From: Vibrio sp. Isolate32
GTDB lineage: Bacteria > Pseudomonadota > Gammaproteobacteria > Enterobacterales > Vibrionaceae
Reading direction: 5' to 3'
DNA: 64,000 nucleotides
NCBI RefSeq assembly: GCF_022397955.1
Contig: NZ_JAKEUQ010000003.1
Coordinates: forward strand, 134,373-198,372
Under the pieces are notes generated by a model, which was given only the letters and a program-made list of their open reading frames with translations, did no database searches and was not told where the DNA came from. The position numbers and the translations under genes are program-made. Positions within the stretch are counted from its first letter, which is position 1. The number at the start of each line of letters is the position of its first letter. Shown piece by piece: positions 1 to 9,036 of this stretch.

Positions 1-160
1 TTAATCACGCCATGCCAATAAAATGGTTCGAGGGGTTGGGGCTGTACTCACTAAGAGATGGGTACGAGTCACTGAAAGTATATTCGGAACCGCCGTATGC
101 GACCCACGCTTGTACGGTGGTGTGAGAGGACGGAGGCTGCGAGGCCTCCTCCTACTCGAT
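1..160 (+). mobile_element. Group II intron, 3' end (domains V and VI)
   Basis: The last 75 or so bases fold like the 3' end of a bacterial group II intron. A domain V-like hairpin lies at about 92-121 (arms CCGCCGTA and TACGGTGG around a GCG/CGC inner helix). A domain VI-like hairpin follows at 132-150 (GGAGGC/GCCTCC), then the typical ending CTACTCGAT. The rest of the intron, including the reverse transcriptase, is outside the window. Frame 3 stays open to a TGA at 123-125 and could be a tail of the intron-encoded protein or simply structured RNA. The 3' boundary falls only a few bases beyond the azlD stop codon, so insertion is at the gene end. The exact splice point (160 or 161) is uncertain. 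Confidence 0.8.
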
Positions 161-163
161 TAG

Positions 164-514
164 CTAGTGTTGGAATACATACATGAAAAAGGTAGGTATG
201 ACGTGCTGGAAAAATATCAGCGATGCAACACCACTGATTACCACCCAAATCAAATCGAAGCGCAGGCTCACAAGCGTACAAACAATTGCGGCCAATACTT
301 TTGGGTTGTGTAGATCAAATTCCATATCTGGCCCTGCACCTAATATCTCGACAGCAATAATCGCAGGTAAAACTGTAACCGGGACAAAGCGCAGCGTCTT
401 TTTTAATCGCTCCGACATCTCAAACTTACCAGCTAAACCAATCACTGAAAATCGAATAACAAAGGTCGCCGCTGCCATCGCAAGAGTAATAAGAATAAAA
501 GTCGTAGTATTCAT
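164..514 (-). CDS. azlD: AzlD-family branched-chain amino acid exporter subunit
   Basis: A 116-residue, very hydrophobic protein with about four membrane segments (near 5-25, 40-60, 66-85 and 90-112) and the AzlD-type segment RFVPVTVLPAIIAVEIL. AzlD is the small partner of the AzlC permease in inner-membrane export of branched-chain amino acids. The gene starts three bases from the azlC stop on the same strand, as expected for an azlCD operon. However, azlC upstream is reduced to a C-terminal stump, so this gene has probably lost its partner and its promoter. A group II intron ends a few bases past its stop codon. The reading frame is intact, but function is doubtful. Confidence 0.75.
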   Translation of the reverse strand: MNTTTFILITLAMAAATFVIRFSVIGLAGKFEMSERLKKTLRFVPVTVLPAIIAVEILGAGPDMEFDLHNPKVLAAIVCTLVSLRFDLIWVVISGVASLIFFQHVIPTFFMYVFQH

Positions 515-516
515 TG

Positions 517-680
517 TTATGCCAATCCACGTTCTTGAGTTACTCGGTCATTTTGCGTCGCTTCTTGTTCCGCTTGTTCAGTCGATAAGTCCATGCGGTA
601 GCCTGCGTAAACCCCAACAACGGCGGCAATTACGAGGCCGAGAGAGTAGGGAAGTTCTGCGAAAAACACCAATGGCAACA
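517..680 (-). pseudogene. azlC: azlC 3' remnant
   Basis: Reading leftward, the frame ending at TAA 517-519 encodes the last 45-50 residues of an AzlC-like permease, including a hydrophobic segment [19 protein letters not shown] followed by a polar tail. The N-terminal 180 or so residues usual for AzlC are missing. The frame runs at about 675-690 into DNA that on the other strand encodes the N-terminus of a UPF0597 protein, which marks a deletion junction. The product cannot be a working permease. The right edge of the remnant is approximate. Confidence 0.65.
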
Positions 681-1665
681 GTATAAAGAGATTTTGAATA
701 CCGTCGTGAAGCCAACGCTTGGCTGTACAGAACCCATCTCCGCAGCTTACGCTTGTTCTGTTGCGGGGACAGGAAAAATTGGCCTACCCATAGCTGCAGC
801 CGTGGGTGCGATTGGTGGGGACCCAAACGCTGGCTTGGAAGTGCTGGCGAACATCAGAGAAAAGATGTCGAAAAAGCATAAGCATTGATTGACGCAGGCC
901 AAGTCAGCGCACACCGTAAAGATGTAGACGAATTTATCTATTGCTATGCGGAAGTAGAATCGGAAGGCCAAATAGCGGCGGTGGAAATCAGCGGCGGTGG
1001 AAATCAGCGGCGATCATACTCAGATCATCAAAAAATCTTAAATGGCACCGTTCTATTTAGCTAAGATTGCGATCAAACAATACCAACGGGTTCTATCTGT
1101 GACGGAACCGATATTGATATTGATATTGGTAGCATCTACAACTTTGCCACCAGTGCAGATTTCGACGATATTGCTTTTATACTCGAAGCATTGGCTCATG
1201 CCTATGGCCTTGAAGTCGGGCGTACTATGGCACAAAGCATCCAATTAGGCCTGATGGCAGAAGACTTGATGAATAAGATCGTCATGCAAACGGCTGCCGC
1301 GTCTGATGCTCGAATGGGCGGTGCGACTCTACCTGCTATGAGTAACTTTGGTAACGGTAACCAAGGGATAGCAGCAACAATCCCTGTCGCGGTAATTGCA
1401 GAGCACTTTAAAGCGACTCAAGAGCAATTGGCGCAAGCCTTAATCATGAGTCACTTAGGTGCGATTTATATTAAGTCGCATTACCCACCATTGTCTGCAT
1501 TTTGTGGGAACACAGTCACTAGCGCTTCAGCGGCTATGGCGATGGTATATCTAGCTAAAGGATCGTTTGAGCAAGGCTGCTACGCGATTCAAAATGTCCT
1601 GGGTGATTGTTCAGGTATGGTGTGTGATGGAGCTAAGTCTACCTGAGCAATGAAAGTGAAAACCT
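676..1665 (+). pseudogene. Broken UPF0597 (CyuA/YhaM-like L-cysteine desulfidase) gene
   Basis: Several frames together spell a UPF0597 protein, a family that includes E. coli CyuA, which breaks down L-cysteine. Recognisable pieces are [13 protein letters not shown] near the N-terminus, [18 protein letters not shown], then [15 protein letters not shown] and [18 protein letters not shown] in the C-terminal half. Lesions visible are: about 35 codons missing in frame between AYACSVA and GTGKIG (near 765); a frame change near 885; a 16-bp tandem duplication at 975-1006 that shifts the frame; a further shift near 1030-1040; a TGA at 1644-1646; and loss of the last 80 or so residues, where a dauR remnant begins. 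Homologues are about 430 residues long. The number of lesions rules out a single sequencing error. Confidence 0.85.
975..1006 (+). repeat. 16-bp tandem duplication inside the UPF0597 pseudogene
   Basis: The unit GCGGCGGTGGAAATCA occurs twice in direct tandem (975-990 and 991-1006). Removing one copy restores an open frame reading QIAAVEISGDHTQIIKK, which matches the conserved GGHT-type segment of the family. The duplication is therefore the direct cause of this +1 frameshift. Confidence 0.9.
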
Positions 1666-1896
1666 CAACCCTTTGCGCGTACTAATGAAGAGATGATGCA
1701 CAGCTCAATTGAAACGGTAAGAGAACAGGTAAGTAATGACGCAGACATCGCGCCATCGAAGATGAGCCGAGAGATTGTCACTCGATTACATGAGATGGGG
1801 ATTTTCGATTTGAAAGACAGCGCCCAAATTGCGGCAAAAGGACTCGATATCTCTATCCATACCATCTACCGCTACCTACGTGAGCTAAAAGCCTAA
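1666..1896 (+). pseudogene. DauR/YheO-type transcriptional regulator, C-terminal remnant
   Basis: From about 1666 the frame reads FARTNEEMMHSSIETVREQV and then the YheO-type helix-turn-helix (SREIVTRLHEMGIFDLKDSA, followed by a YRYLREL end). Full-length DauR/YheO regulators are about 210-240 residues with an N-terminal PAS-like sensor domain. Only the last 75 or so residues remain here. The remnant abuts the truncated UPF0597 pseudogene, so one deletion probably fused the two. An internal ATG at 1693 could in principle give a 67-residue DNA-binding fragment, but nothing suggests it is used. Confidence 0.7.
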
Positions 1897-1922
1897 CGTT
1901 TGTTGGTTAGCTAAATCTCATT

Positions 1923-2720
1923 CTATTTGTTCTGGTTGTATCTAAGTGGCTGGGTAATCAGTTTATCTAGCCTTTGTTCCTTCCCATCACGTATCTCTGG
2001 CACGCCAATGCTTACCTTATCGTGACCAAGCTTGGGTTGAGCACGATACGTCTTAAACCAGATATCCCACACTGATAGGAAGAAACCAAAATTAGAGTGG
2101 TTCTCTTTGACGATGACTGAATGGTGCACTCGATGCATGTCTGGCGTGACAATCAATTTACGAAGCTGATTGTCGAACCATAAAGGTAAACGACCATTGC
2201 TGTGATTAAACATGGCACTCACATTCAGTACGACTTCAAATATCACCACCGCTAGCGCCGGCACGCCCAATATGAAAATCAATGCGACCTTAATCAACAT
2301 CGACAAAATCATCTCAATTGGGTGAAAGCGGGTACCCGTTGTTACGTCTATATCTAGATCAGCGTGATGTACGCGATGAAGCTTCCACAGAACCGGGATA
2401 CGGTGGAAGACGAGATGCTGAGTGTAAATGGCAAGATCTAGTAACACGACACAAAGGAACACGGTGATTTTAAAGGGTAGACTGATGTTATTGAACAGAC
2501 CCCATTGATTTTGTTCCGCAATCTGTGCCGCTTGAAATGCCGCAACAGGTATTAATGTCGCCAATAAAACACTGTTAAGCGCCATTAATGAGAAGTTATT
2601 TCCCCACCGAAGCCACTTGTTTTGCGTTAGTGTTTTTCTAGGTGCTTGGTATTCCCACAAAGCACACAAGACAAAAGCGGTGATAAAACAGACAAGGCGA
2701 AGTAGTGATGGGTCCTGCAT
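1923..2720 (-). CDS. Sterol desaturase / fatty acid hydroxylase family membrane protein
   Basis: A 265-residue integral membrane protein of the fatty acid hydroxylase superfamily, non-haem di-iron enzymes that hydroxylate or desaturate lipid substrates in the membrane. Histidine clusters expected for the metal centre are present: HLVFHR, then HRVHHADLD with a following FHPIE, and near the C-terminus MHRVHHSV followed by NHSNFG. Four or five membrane spans precede and separate the clusters. The start at 2720 (MQDPSLL) is chosen because AGAAGGAA lies seven bases upstream; an in-frame ATG at 2744 lacks such a site. The gene is transcribed alone and diverges from the DTW-domain gene. Substrate cannot be told from the sequence. 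Confidence 0.85.
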   Translation of the reverse strand: MQDPSLLRLVCFITAFVLCALWEYQAPRKTLTQNKWLRWGNNFSLMALNSVLLATLIPVAAFQAAQIAEQNQWGLFNNISLPFKITVFLCVVLLDLAIYTQHLVFHRIPVLWKLHRVHHADLDIDVTTGTRFHPIEMILSMLIKVALIFILGVPALAVVIFEVVLNVSAMFNHSNGRLPLWFDNQLRKLIVTPDMHRVHHSVIVKENHSNFGFFLSVWDIWFKTYRAQPKLGHDKVSIGVPEIRDGKEQRLDKLITQPLRYNQNK

Positions 2721-2798
2721 AAGAATTCCTTCTATCATTATCAAGCCACTGTAAGTACAATCGTGCCACTTTTCTAGTTCTATCTATCGTTATTGTCC

Positions 2799-3539
2799 AT
2801 GAGAATTCACGCCTTCCACCGTTTGTACCAACACCGTTTATCACTTTCTACAAAGCCGTTTAACGCGCGTGGATGTAAAGTGGTGCGATGTGAGTATTGC
2901 AAAATCAAACAAGATAGTTGTATCTGTGAGCATCAACCAGACATAGATACGAACGTCGCGACCATGTTGATCTTGTCTGATAACGAAATCTTAAAGCCAA
3001 GTAATACAGGCCGTTTGATTGTAGACACGGTGAAAGACAGCCATGTTTACCTTTGGCATCGAACTGAGCCAAACACAGAGATGCTTGATGTTCTTAAGGA
3101 CGAAAAGTATCAACCTGTGATTGTGTTCCCAGAAGACTATACCGATGACAAATCACGAGTGGTTCAAGACCTGCCACTAATGCGTGATCCAAACAAAAAG
3201 CTACTTCTGATTTTCATCGACGGTAGCTGGCGTGAAGCGAGACGTATCTTTAGACGTTCTGAGTACCTACAAGATTTACCTGTATTGTCGATTGAGCCTG
3301 AATCCGTTTCTCAATACATGATGCGAAAGTCAGACAATGAGCAACACCTTTCAACTGCAGAAGTCGCGAGCTTAGTATTAAAACAGGCTGGTGAGGAGCT
3401 AGGCGCAAAAACATTACAGCTATGGTTTGAAGCATTTCGTGAAAGCTACATGCTAAGTAAGACTCGTTACAAGTCGGATCCGACCAAACCAAGCCTGAAT
3501 GCTTTCATAGAGCACAGTAAAAATGAGACGTCACTCTAA
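2799..3539 (+). CDS. tapT: DTW-domain tRNA-uridine aminocarboxypropyltransferase (TapT-like)
   Basis: Members of this family transfer the 3-amino-3-carboxypropyl group of S-adenosylmethionine to a tRNA uridine (acp3U). The protein has the family's N-terminal zinc-ribbon-like cysteines (CEYCKIKQDSCICEH, about residues 30-45), a central LSDNEILKPSNTGRL segment, the signature IDGSWREARR (the DTW motif variant) and SKTRYKSDPTKPSLNAF near the end. Start ATG 2799 was preferred over the overlapping TTG at 2793. Length (246 residues) fits the family. It is a single gene with nagK 160 bp downstream. The symbol follows E. coli usage; which tRNA position is modified here is inferred. Confidence 0.85.
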   Translation: MRIHAFHRLYQHRLSLSTKPFNARGCKVVRCEYCKIKQDSCICEHQPDIDTNVATMLILSDNEILKPSNTGRLIVDTVKDSHVYLWHRTEPNTEMLDVLKDEKYQPVIVFPEDYTDDKSRVVQDLPLMRDPNKKLLLIFIDGSWREARRIFRRSEYLQDLPVLSIEPESVSQYMMRKSDNEQHLSTAEVASLVLKQAGEELGAKTLQLWFEAFRESYMLSKTRYKSDPTKPSLNAFIEHSKNETSL

Positions 3540-3702
3540 CCTTTAACCGCTTTGTGCTGACTTGTTGTTCAAACAGGCTCAAACACGAGATAAGTTTGTT
3601 ATCTATCACGGTTTGTAGGGGGAGTGTTATGGATAATGTTCCTCAGTTGTTTTATTTAAAGAGTTTATTCGCCCGAATTTAGGGAAAAATTGGAGAGATT
3701 TC

Positions 3703-4611
3703 ATGTATTACGGCTTCGATGTTGGCGGCACTAAAATTGAATTTGGTGCATTCAATGAGAAACTTGAGCGAGTAGCGACAGAGCGCGTTCCAACACCAAC
3801 AGATGACTATCAGTTACTGCTTGATACGATTACTGGTTTAGTAAAGAAATACGATAGCGAATTCTCTTGTGAAGGCAAAATTGGCCTTGGCCTTCCTGGT
3901 ATGGAAAACGCAGACGACGGCACTATGCTGGTTGTTAATGTTCCAGCATCAACAGGCAAGCCACTACGTAAAGATTTAGAAGCGCTAATCGGACGTAGCG
4001 TAAAAATCGAAAACGATGCGAACTGTTTCGCGCTTTCTGAAGCTTGGGATGACGAGCTAAAAGACGAACCATCGGTTGCTGGTTTAATTCTAGGTACAGG
4101 TTTTGGCGGCGGTTTAGTTTACGAAGGTAAGGTATTCTCTGGTCGTAACCACGTTGCCGGTGAGCTAGGCCATATGCGTCTGCCTTTGGATGCATGGTTC
4201 CACCTTGGTGACAACGCACCACTTTTAGGTTGTGGTTGTGGTAAAAAAGGTTGTCTAGACAGCTACCTATCGGGTCGTGGCTTCGAATTGATTTACGAGC
4301 ATTACTTTGGTGAGAAGAAGAAAGCGATTGAGATCATCCAAGCTTACAACGAAGGTGAGGCTAAAGCGGCTGAGCACGTTGACCGCTTCATGGAGCTTTT
4401 AGCGATCTGCTTTGCGAACCTGTTTACTGGCCTAGATCCACACGTTGTTGCACTGGGTGGCGGTCTTTCAAACTTCGAGCTTATCTACGAAGAAATGCCA
4501 AAGCGCTTGCCTAAATACTTACTGTCTGTTGCTAAGTGTCCGAAGATCATCAAAGCAAAACACGGTGATTCAGGCGGCGTTCGTGGTGCTGCATTTCTAA
4601 ACATCAAATAG
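3703..4611 (+). CDS. nagK: N-acetyl-D-glucosamine kinase
   Basis: A ROK-family sugar kinase of 302 residues, phosphorylating N-acetylglucosamine with ATP in the cytoplasm so that recycled or imported amino sugar enters metabolism. Visible are the N-terminal phosphate-binding [13 protein letters not shown], the [12 protein letters not shown] segment containing the catalytic Asp, [11 protein letters not shown], and the ROK zinc motif [13 protein letters not shown] (about residues 183-195). The start has AGAGATTTC close upstream. A strong two-way terminator follows. Very close to E. coli NagK in length and motifs; glucokinase is the less likely alternative. Confidence 0.93.
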   Translation: MYYGFDVGGTKIEFGAFNEKLERVATERVPTPTDDYQLLLDTITGLVKKYDSEFSCEGKIGLGLPGMENADDGTMLVVNVPASTGKPLRKDLEALIGRSVKIENDANCFALSEAWDDELKDEPSVAGLILGTGFGGGLVYEGKVFSGRNHVAGELGHMRLPLDAWFHLGDNAPLLGCGCGKKGCLDSYLSGRGFELIYEHYFGEKKKAIEIIQAYNEGEAKAAEHVDRFMELLAICFANLFTGLDPHVVALGGGLSNFELIYEEMPKRLPKYLLSVAKCPKIIKAKHGDSGGVRGAAFLNIK

Positions 4612-4648
4612 TGATGGTTTTCAGCTAAACACATTACGCAGAATAAAT

Positions 4649-4688
4649 AAAAAATGCCGCAATCTCGAAAGAGGTTGCGGCATTTTTT
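4649..4688. terminator. Bidirectional Rho-independent terminator (nagK / DUF2960)
   Basis: AAAAAATGCCGCAA, short GAAA-type loop, then TTGCGGCATTTTTT. The stem is flanked by A and T runs, so it can end transcripts from both convergent genes. Confidence 0.92.
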
Positions 4689-4744
4689 ATTGTTTGGTGA
4701 TTAGAGCCAGTAACTCGTTATTAAGAGCGAGGATCGCTAAGAAA

Positions 4745-5011
4745 TTACTTCTTCTTTTTACCAACACCAAGGTTTTCTTTTTGCTTCAGTGTAAGCTTTG
4801 AAAAACCTAGCTTACGGAAGTAATTATCTTGGTAATTACGAACCGCTTTAGTATCTGAAATCAACTCAAGCTGCTGCTCTGTTTTTAGGTATTCAGTGAT
4901 GTCGATGCCTTCAGCATCAGCAACCGCTTCTTGGATCGTGCGGTGTTCTTGTTTTGAAAACAGTAACTCTTTTTCTTCGTCTTTGTACGTGTACAGAATG
5001 GTACGAGCCAT
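4745..5011 (-). CDS. DUF2960 family protein
   Basis: A small, highly charged cytoplasmic protein of 88 residues ending in a lysine run (GVGKKKK), without membrane or signal segments. It resembles the DUF2960 family found in Vibrio and Shewanella relatives, whose function is unknown. Start at 5011 (MARTILYTYKDEEK) is chosen over 5023 because GGAG lies six bases before it. It is monocistronic, convergent with nagK and separated from moeA by its own upstream region. The lysine-rich tail suggests nucleic acid or ribosome contact, but that is only a guess. Confidence 0.75.
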   Translation of the reverse strand: MARTILYTYKDEEKELLFSKQEHRTIQEAVADAEGIDITEYLKTEQQLELISDTKAVRNYQDNYFRKLGFSKLTLKQKENLGVGKKKK

Positions 5012-5142
5012 GATGCGCTCCAATAGAATTTTTACTTTGGGGGCACTCTACATAAAAACCGTACGTCGCTCAAGGTAATGGTAAGAAATCTTAAGATTAA
5101 CTTAGTTAATGGGTTACTTATTAAGGTTAGCTCAGAAATATA

Positions 5143-5180
5143 AAAGCCCCTTGCGACTAAACCATCGCAGAAGGGGCTTC
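5143..5180 (-). terminator. Rho-independent terminator after mobB-moeA
   Basis: Reading on the minus strand: AAGCCCCTTCTGCGA, loop, TCGCAAGGGGCTTTTAT. A long stem ending in a T run about 50 bases past the moeA stop; it closes the tup-mob operon. Confidence 0.85.
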
Positions 5181-5228
5181 GAGCGTTCGAACTTTAGTGC
5201 AATCAGACACCTTAGGCAGCTTTATTAA

Positions 5229-7046
5229 TTAAACGCGGCCTTGCAGTGGAATGATCGTCACTGTTTCACCAACTTTCACGGTATCAACCGATGGTGAAAT
5301 TTCAATTAAGCAGTTTGCTTTACTCATTGAGCGCAGAATGCCTGAACCTTGTTTACCAGTCGTCTTAACTTCAAGTACGCCAGATTCGTTCATAGTGAAT
5401 ACACCACGGATAAATTCAGTACGGCCTTGGCGAGAACGTAGTTGCTCAGTAGCTACCGCGTTCGCTTTTACTGGTGTCCAGTTTGTTTGACCTTGCAACT
5501 TGCGTATCGCTGGCTCGACAAAGTTAATAAACGACACCATTACAGCGACTGGGTTACCTGGTAAACCGAAGAATGGTTTATCTTCAATTTTACCGTAAGC
5601 AAGAGGACGGCCCGGACGCATGTTGATGCGCCAGAAGTTAATCTCACCCAGTTTATCTAGCGCGAGTTTGATGTAGTCAGCATCACCAACAGATACACCG
5701 CCAGACGTTAATACCATGTCAGTCTCTAACGACGCAGCATGAAGGACATCCAGCATCTTCTGTTCGTCATCTTCAATGATGCCGTAATCGACGATGTCAC
5801 AGCCAAGCTTTTGAAGCATACCGATAATAGTAAAACGGTTTGAATCGTATATAGAGTTTGGTTTCTGCTCGCTACCTGGTGCTTGAACTTCATCACCTGT
5901 CGAGAATACACCAACTTTCACTTTACGTAGAACAGGGCAGGTACCGAAACCCAGTGATGCCATCATGCCCATTTCTGGCGCTTCGATTCGCGTGCCACGA
6001 GTAAAGACAGGTTGGCCGATTTCAAGGTCTTCACCCGCCATACGGACATTTTGTCCTACTGAGATTTTTGCGTCTGGGAAACTAACTGTTTCACCTTCTT
6101 GAACAGCCTGCTCACGCATAACAACCACATCAACACCTTCTGGCATTGGTGCACCTGTCATGATCTTAACCGCTTCACCTTGTTGAACTGTCTTGTCGTA
6201 GCTGTGTCCTGCCATAACTTCAGCAACAACGTGGTAGCTATCCAGTTCTAAGTCTTCACTACGAATGGCGTAACCGTCCATTGCAGAGTTAGTGTTCTGA
6301 GGTACATTGATTGGCGAGATAACATTTTCAGCCAGCACGCGGCCGTAGCCTTGCAGTAATTCAACACTCTCTGTTAGAGCAATCGCGTCAATGCTATCAA
6401 CAATCTTTTGCTGACCTTGAGTGACGGTTAATCCTGCAGGAGAGAACGAATCACAACAAACAGCTGGTGTTGCGTCTTTTGAAGACGAGCATGACACGGC
6501 TTTGCCTGTTGTAGAGGCAAGGTCAAAGCACTTCGCGTAATCGATGATGAAATCACGAATCGCTTCTAAGTCGCTGATCGTCATTTGTGGCAGATCGGAT
6601 TCAACGTGTCTGTCTGCCGCGATAGCGATAATGTTGCTATCGTTCGGGTACAACCAAGGTTTACCCACTTCATCTCGGTGCAATTCAATTTTAGGGAAAG
6701 CGATATTCTTACAGCCTTCAACCAAAATCAGATCAAGCGTGTTGGTATCAAAGCGAGTCAGCAGGTAATCAAAATCAGCTTCGGCTTCTGGTGTTTCTGT
6801 CATCATTACATGACGGTTAAGCGAAGCGATCAACATTTGGTTCGCGCCCGCTTTACGTAGGCGGTAACTGTCTTTACTCGGCTTATCGACATCAAAATCG
6901 TGGTGAGCATGTTTTAACACGCCAACTTTTAAACCCGCGCCAGTCAGTAAAGGAAGCAGTGCTTCAAGTACGGTTGTTTTGCCTGTACCGCTATAAGCAG
7001 CAAAGCCCAATAGAGGAAGGTTAGGGCGTTGTTTAGAATCTTTCAT
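5229..7046 (-). CDS. moeA: Bifunctional MobB-MoeA molybdenum cofactor protein
   Basis: A 605-residue fusion of two cofactor enzymes. Residues 1-175 are MobB: Walker A YSGTGKTTVLEAL and GVLKHAHHDFDVDKPSKDS, a GTP-binding adaptor in molybdopterin guanine dinucleotide assembly. A linker rich in serine and cysteine (about 176-200) leads to MoeA at about 205-600, which inserts molybdate or tungstate into adenylylated molybdopterin. MoeA motifs include NSAMDGYA, TGAPMPEGVDVVVMRE, STGDEV, SGGVSVGDADY and GLPGNPVAVMVSF. It overlaps mobA by one base (TAATG) and lies last in the tupCBA-mobA chain, linking oxyanion import to cofactor making. MobB-MoeA fusions are known in Vibrio and relatives. Confidence 0.93.
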   Translation of the reverse strand: MKDSKQRPNLPLLGFAAYSGTGKTTVLEALLPLLTGAGLKVGVLKHAHHDFDVDKPSKDSYRLRKAGANQMLIASLNRHVMMTETPEAEADFDYLLTRFDTNTLDLILVEGCKNIAFPKIELHRDEVGKPWLYPNDSNIIAIAADRHVESDLPQMTISDLEAIRDFIIDYAKCFDLASTTGKAVSCSSSKDATPAVCCDSFSPAGLTVTQGQQKIVDSIDAIALTESVELLQGYGRVLAENVISPINVPQNTNSAMDGYAIRSEDLELDSYHVVAEVMAGHSYDKTVQQGEAVKIMTGAPMPEGVDVVVMREQAVQEGETVSFPDAKISVGQNVRMAGEDLEIGQPVFTRGTRIEAPEMGMMASLGFGTCPVLRKVKVGVFSTGDEVQAPGSEQKPNSIYDSNRFTIIGMLQKLGCDIVDYGIIEDDEQKMLDVLHAASLETDMVLTSGGVSVGDADYIKLALDKLGEINFWRINMRPGRPLAYGKIEDKPFFGLPGNPVAVMVSFINFVEPAIRKLQGQTNWTPVKANAVATEQLRSRQGRTEFIRGVFTMNESGVLEVKTTGKQGSGILRSMSKANCLIEISPSVDTVKVGETVTIIPLQGRV

Positions 7047-7630
7047 TATTGAAGCGTTCCGAATTGGGTGAGTTCTTCTGGCGTGTTGAGATTGACAAAG
7101 CAGTTAGGAGAGTCGCTAAAATCAACGTATTCGGTGACACACTCTTTGTATAGCAAGATGATTTTACGATCGCCACGTTCCAAAAACGATTCTAACTTTG
7201 GTAGGACACGCTTGTGGAATAGGGTGAATACAGGCTGCTTAAATTTGCCATCATGCGCGACAAGAATGTCGCTGTCTTCTTTAACTGCAGAACAAAAACG
7301 CTCTACAAGGTCGTCACTGATTTGTGGGCTGTCACAAGGGACAAAGCCAACCCAGTCTGTGTTCGCGTTTTTAAGGCCAGCATGAATGCCACCCAATGGG
7401 CCTGGGTAGTCAGGGAAAGAATCGGAAACAACCGGAGCAAATGCTTGGTAACTGTCTAGGTTACGATTGGCATTGATAGTAATGCTGACATCTTGTTGTG
7501 ACAGCTTGTTTATAACGTATTGAATAAGCGGAGAACCGTTGAGCTCAACGAGCCCTTTATCTTTTCCGCCCATACGGCTAGCCTGTCCACCAGCCAAAAT
7601 AACCCAACTAGTTTGCGTTGGAAGCAGCAT
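7046..7630 (-). CDS. mobA: Molybdenum cofactor guanylyltransferase MobA
   Basis: MobA transfers GMP from GTP to molybdopterin, making the guanine dinucleotide cofactor used by DMSO-reductase-family enzymes such as the formate dehydrogenase encoded further along. The 194-residue protein starts with the nucleotide-binding signature [16 protein letters not shown] (residues 12-27) and has [20 protein letters not shown] and [11 protein letters not shown]. Its first 23 bases overlap the 3' end of tupC, and its stop overlaps the mobB-moeA start. Translation of the three genes is therefore probably coupled. Confidence 0.93.
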   Translation of the reverse strand: MLLPTQTSWVILAGGQASRMGGKDKGLVELNGSPLIQYVINKLSQQDVSITINANRNLDSYQAFAPVVSDSFPDYPGPLGGIHAGLKNANTDWVGFVPCDSPQISDDLVERFCSAVKEDSDILVAHDGKFKQPVFTLFHKRVLPKLESFLERGDRKIILLYKECVTEYVDFSDSPNCFVNLNTPEELTQFGTLQ

Positions 7631-8327
7631 AAATATTCTCTTGTGCTTTATCTTTCTGAATAACTTGCAGAAGCGGGGATTCGGTCAAAGTATTGTCTTT
7701 GATCCACCACTGCTTCTTACATAAATCGGTTAACGCGTTAGTTTGGTGACTTGTGATGACTAAACTCGCGCCTCTCTGAAGAAGATCTTCGGCCATAATC
7801 ACCAATCTTTCAATAGATTCTTTGTCTAAAGAAGCACTTGGTTCATCCATAAGCAAGATTGAAGGCTTAAGAATCCAAGCTCGAGCCATTGCTACGCGTT
7901 GACGCTCACCGCCAGACAACACAGAAATGTGCTCATCTGCCAAGGTCTCTAAACCTACCATTCTCAGTGCATTAATTATTTGAGCTCGCTTATCTTTTGG
8001 GCTCTCTTTGTTAAAGCGAATGCCATAAGCGGCATTTTGGTACACCGAACCATCAAAAAGATAGGGGGTTTGATGCAAGTAGATGATGTCTTTGAACTTG
8101 AGCCGATGAAATAATTTCTGCTGCCAACTCTGTGACGGGGACTGAATACGGCCAGAACTCGGCTGAATTAATCCAGACAAGATTTTAAGTAGGGTCGTTT
8201 TACCAACACCATTGTCTCCTTTGAGATAAATGGCATCGTTGGGGCCGATCGACAATTCGGGAATGTGGAACAAAACACGCTCTTTGTAGCGCATTGAAAT
8301 TTGCTGCGTTGTTATTTTTATACTCAT
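7608..8327 (-). CDS. tupC: Tungstate-type ABC transporter ATP-binding protein
   Basis: A 239-residue ABC ATPase that powers import through the membrane partner encoded just upstream. Walker A is GDNGVGKTT (about 36-44), the signature [14 protein letters not shown] (about 137-150) and Walker [14 protein letters not shown]. It has no C-terminal TOBE-type regulatory domain, unlike ModC, which supports the Tup type. It is ten bases downstream of tupB and overlaps mobA. Assignment to tungstate rather than molybdate rests on the TupA-like binding protein and on context; the two oxyanions cannot be separated by sequence here. Confidence 0.85.
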   Translation of the reverse strand: MSIKITTQQISMRYKERVLFHIPELSIGPNDAIYLKGDNGVGKTTLLKILSGLIQPSSGRIQSPSQSWQQKLFHRLKFKDIIYLHQTPYLFDGSVYQNAAYGIRFNKESPKDKRAQIINALRMVGLETLADEHISVLSGGERQRVAMARAWILKPSILLMDEPSASLDKESIERLVIMAEDLLQRGASLVITSHQTNALTDLCKKQWWIKDNTLTESPLLQVIQKDKAQENIYAASNAN

Positions 8328-8337
8328 GACAGCATTC

Positions 8338-9036
8338 CTAAGTTCTTAGATAGCCTTTTCCTCTCACACTGGAAAGGAAAAAGTTAAGGGCTAATGCCAA
8401 TGCTAATAACACCATACCGAGGGCCACGCCTTGAGCGAATGCGCCTTTGTGGCTTTCCATGGCGATAGCTGTTGGGATGTTTCTTGTCATCCCCATAATG
8501 TTGCCACCGACCATCATTGAACAACCTACTTCTGTGACGATACGAGAAAAGGCGGCAATGGTTGCGGCCAATAGAGGAAAACGTGTTTCCCAAATCAAGG
8601 TACACGCCACGCGTGTTGTTGATACGCCAAGTGTGCGCGCTGTTTCTAACGCTCGGCGGTCACTGGCCTGCAGAGCACCATGCATCATCGCAACTAGAAT
8701 AGGGAAACAGATCAGCATTTGACCTAAAATCATCGCCTTTTGTGTGAACAGTAATTGCCAATCACCTAGCGGACCAGAGCGAGAAAGCATCATGTACATC
8801 AACAAACCGATAACCACGGTAGGGATCGCTTGCAGCGTGTTTATTACTGAAAGCAGAGCCCATTTCCCGGGGAACTCGGTATAAGCCAATAAGAAAGCCA
8901 TAAGGATTGCAGGAACAATCACTAACGAGATGGCGGACAAAGATACGCTAAAGGATACCGCGACGATTTGCCACAATTCGAGGTCAAAACTTACGAGTAG
9001 GTTCATTGCATCAATCGTTGTTTGCCATAGGGTCAT
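8338..9036 (-). CDS. tupB: Tungstate-type ABC transporter permease
   Basis: An inner-membrane permease of 232 residues with five or six hydrophobic segments. It carries the cytoplasmic EAA loop ALETARTLGVSTTRVACTL that docks the ATPase. The C-terminal half contains TEVGCSMMVGGNIMGMTRN, typical of TupB proteins. It is followed ten bases later by the ATPase gene and preceded, after a 210-base gap, by the binding-protein gene on the same strand. The long gap may hold an attenuating structure, but no clear hairpin was seen. Confidence 0.87.
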   Translation of the reverse strand: MTLWQTTIDAMNLLVSFDLELWQIVAVSFSVSLSAISLVIVPAILMAFLLAYTEFPGKWALLSVINTLQAIPTVVIGLLMYMMLSRSGPLGDWQLLFTQKAMILGQMLICFPILVAMMHGALQASDRRALETARTLGVSTTRVACTLIWETRFPLLAATIAAFSRIVTEVGCSMMVGGNIMGMTRNIPTAIAMESHKGAFAQGVALGMVLLALALALNFFLSSVRGKGYLRT

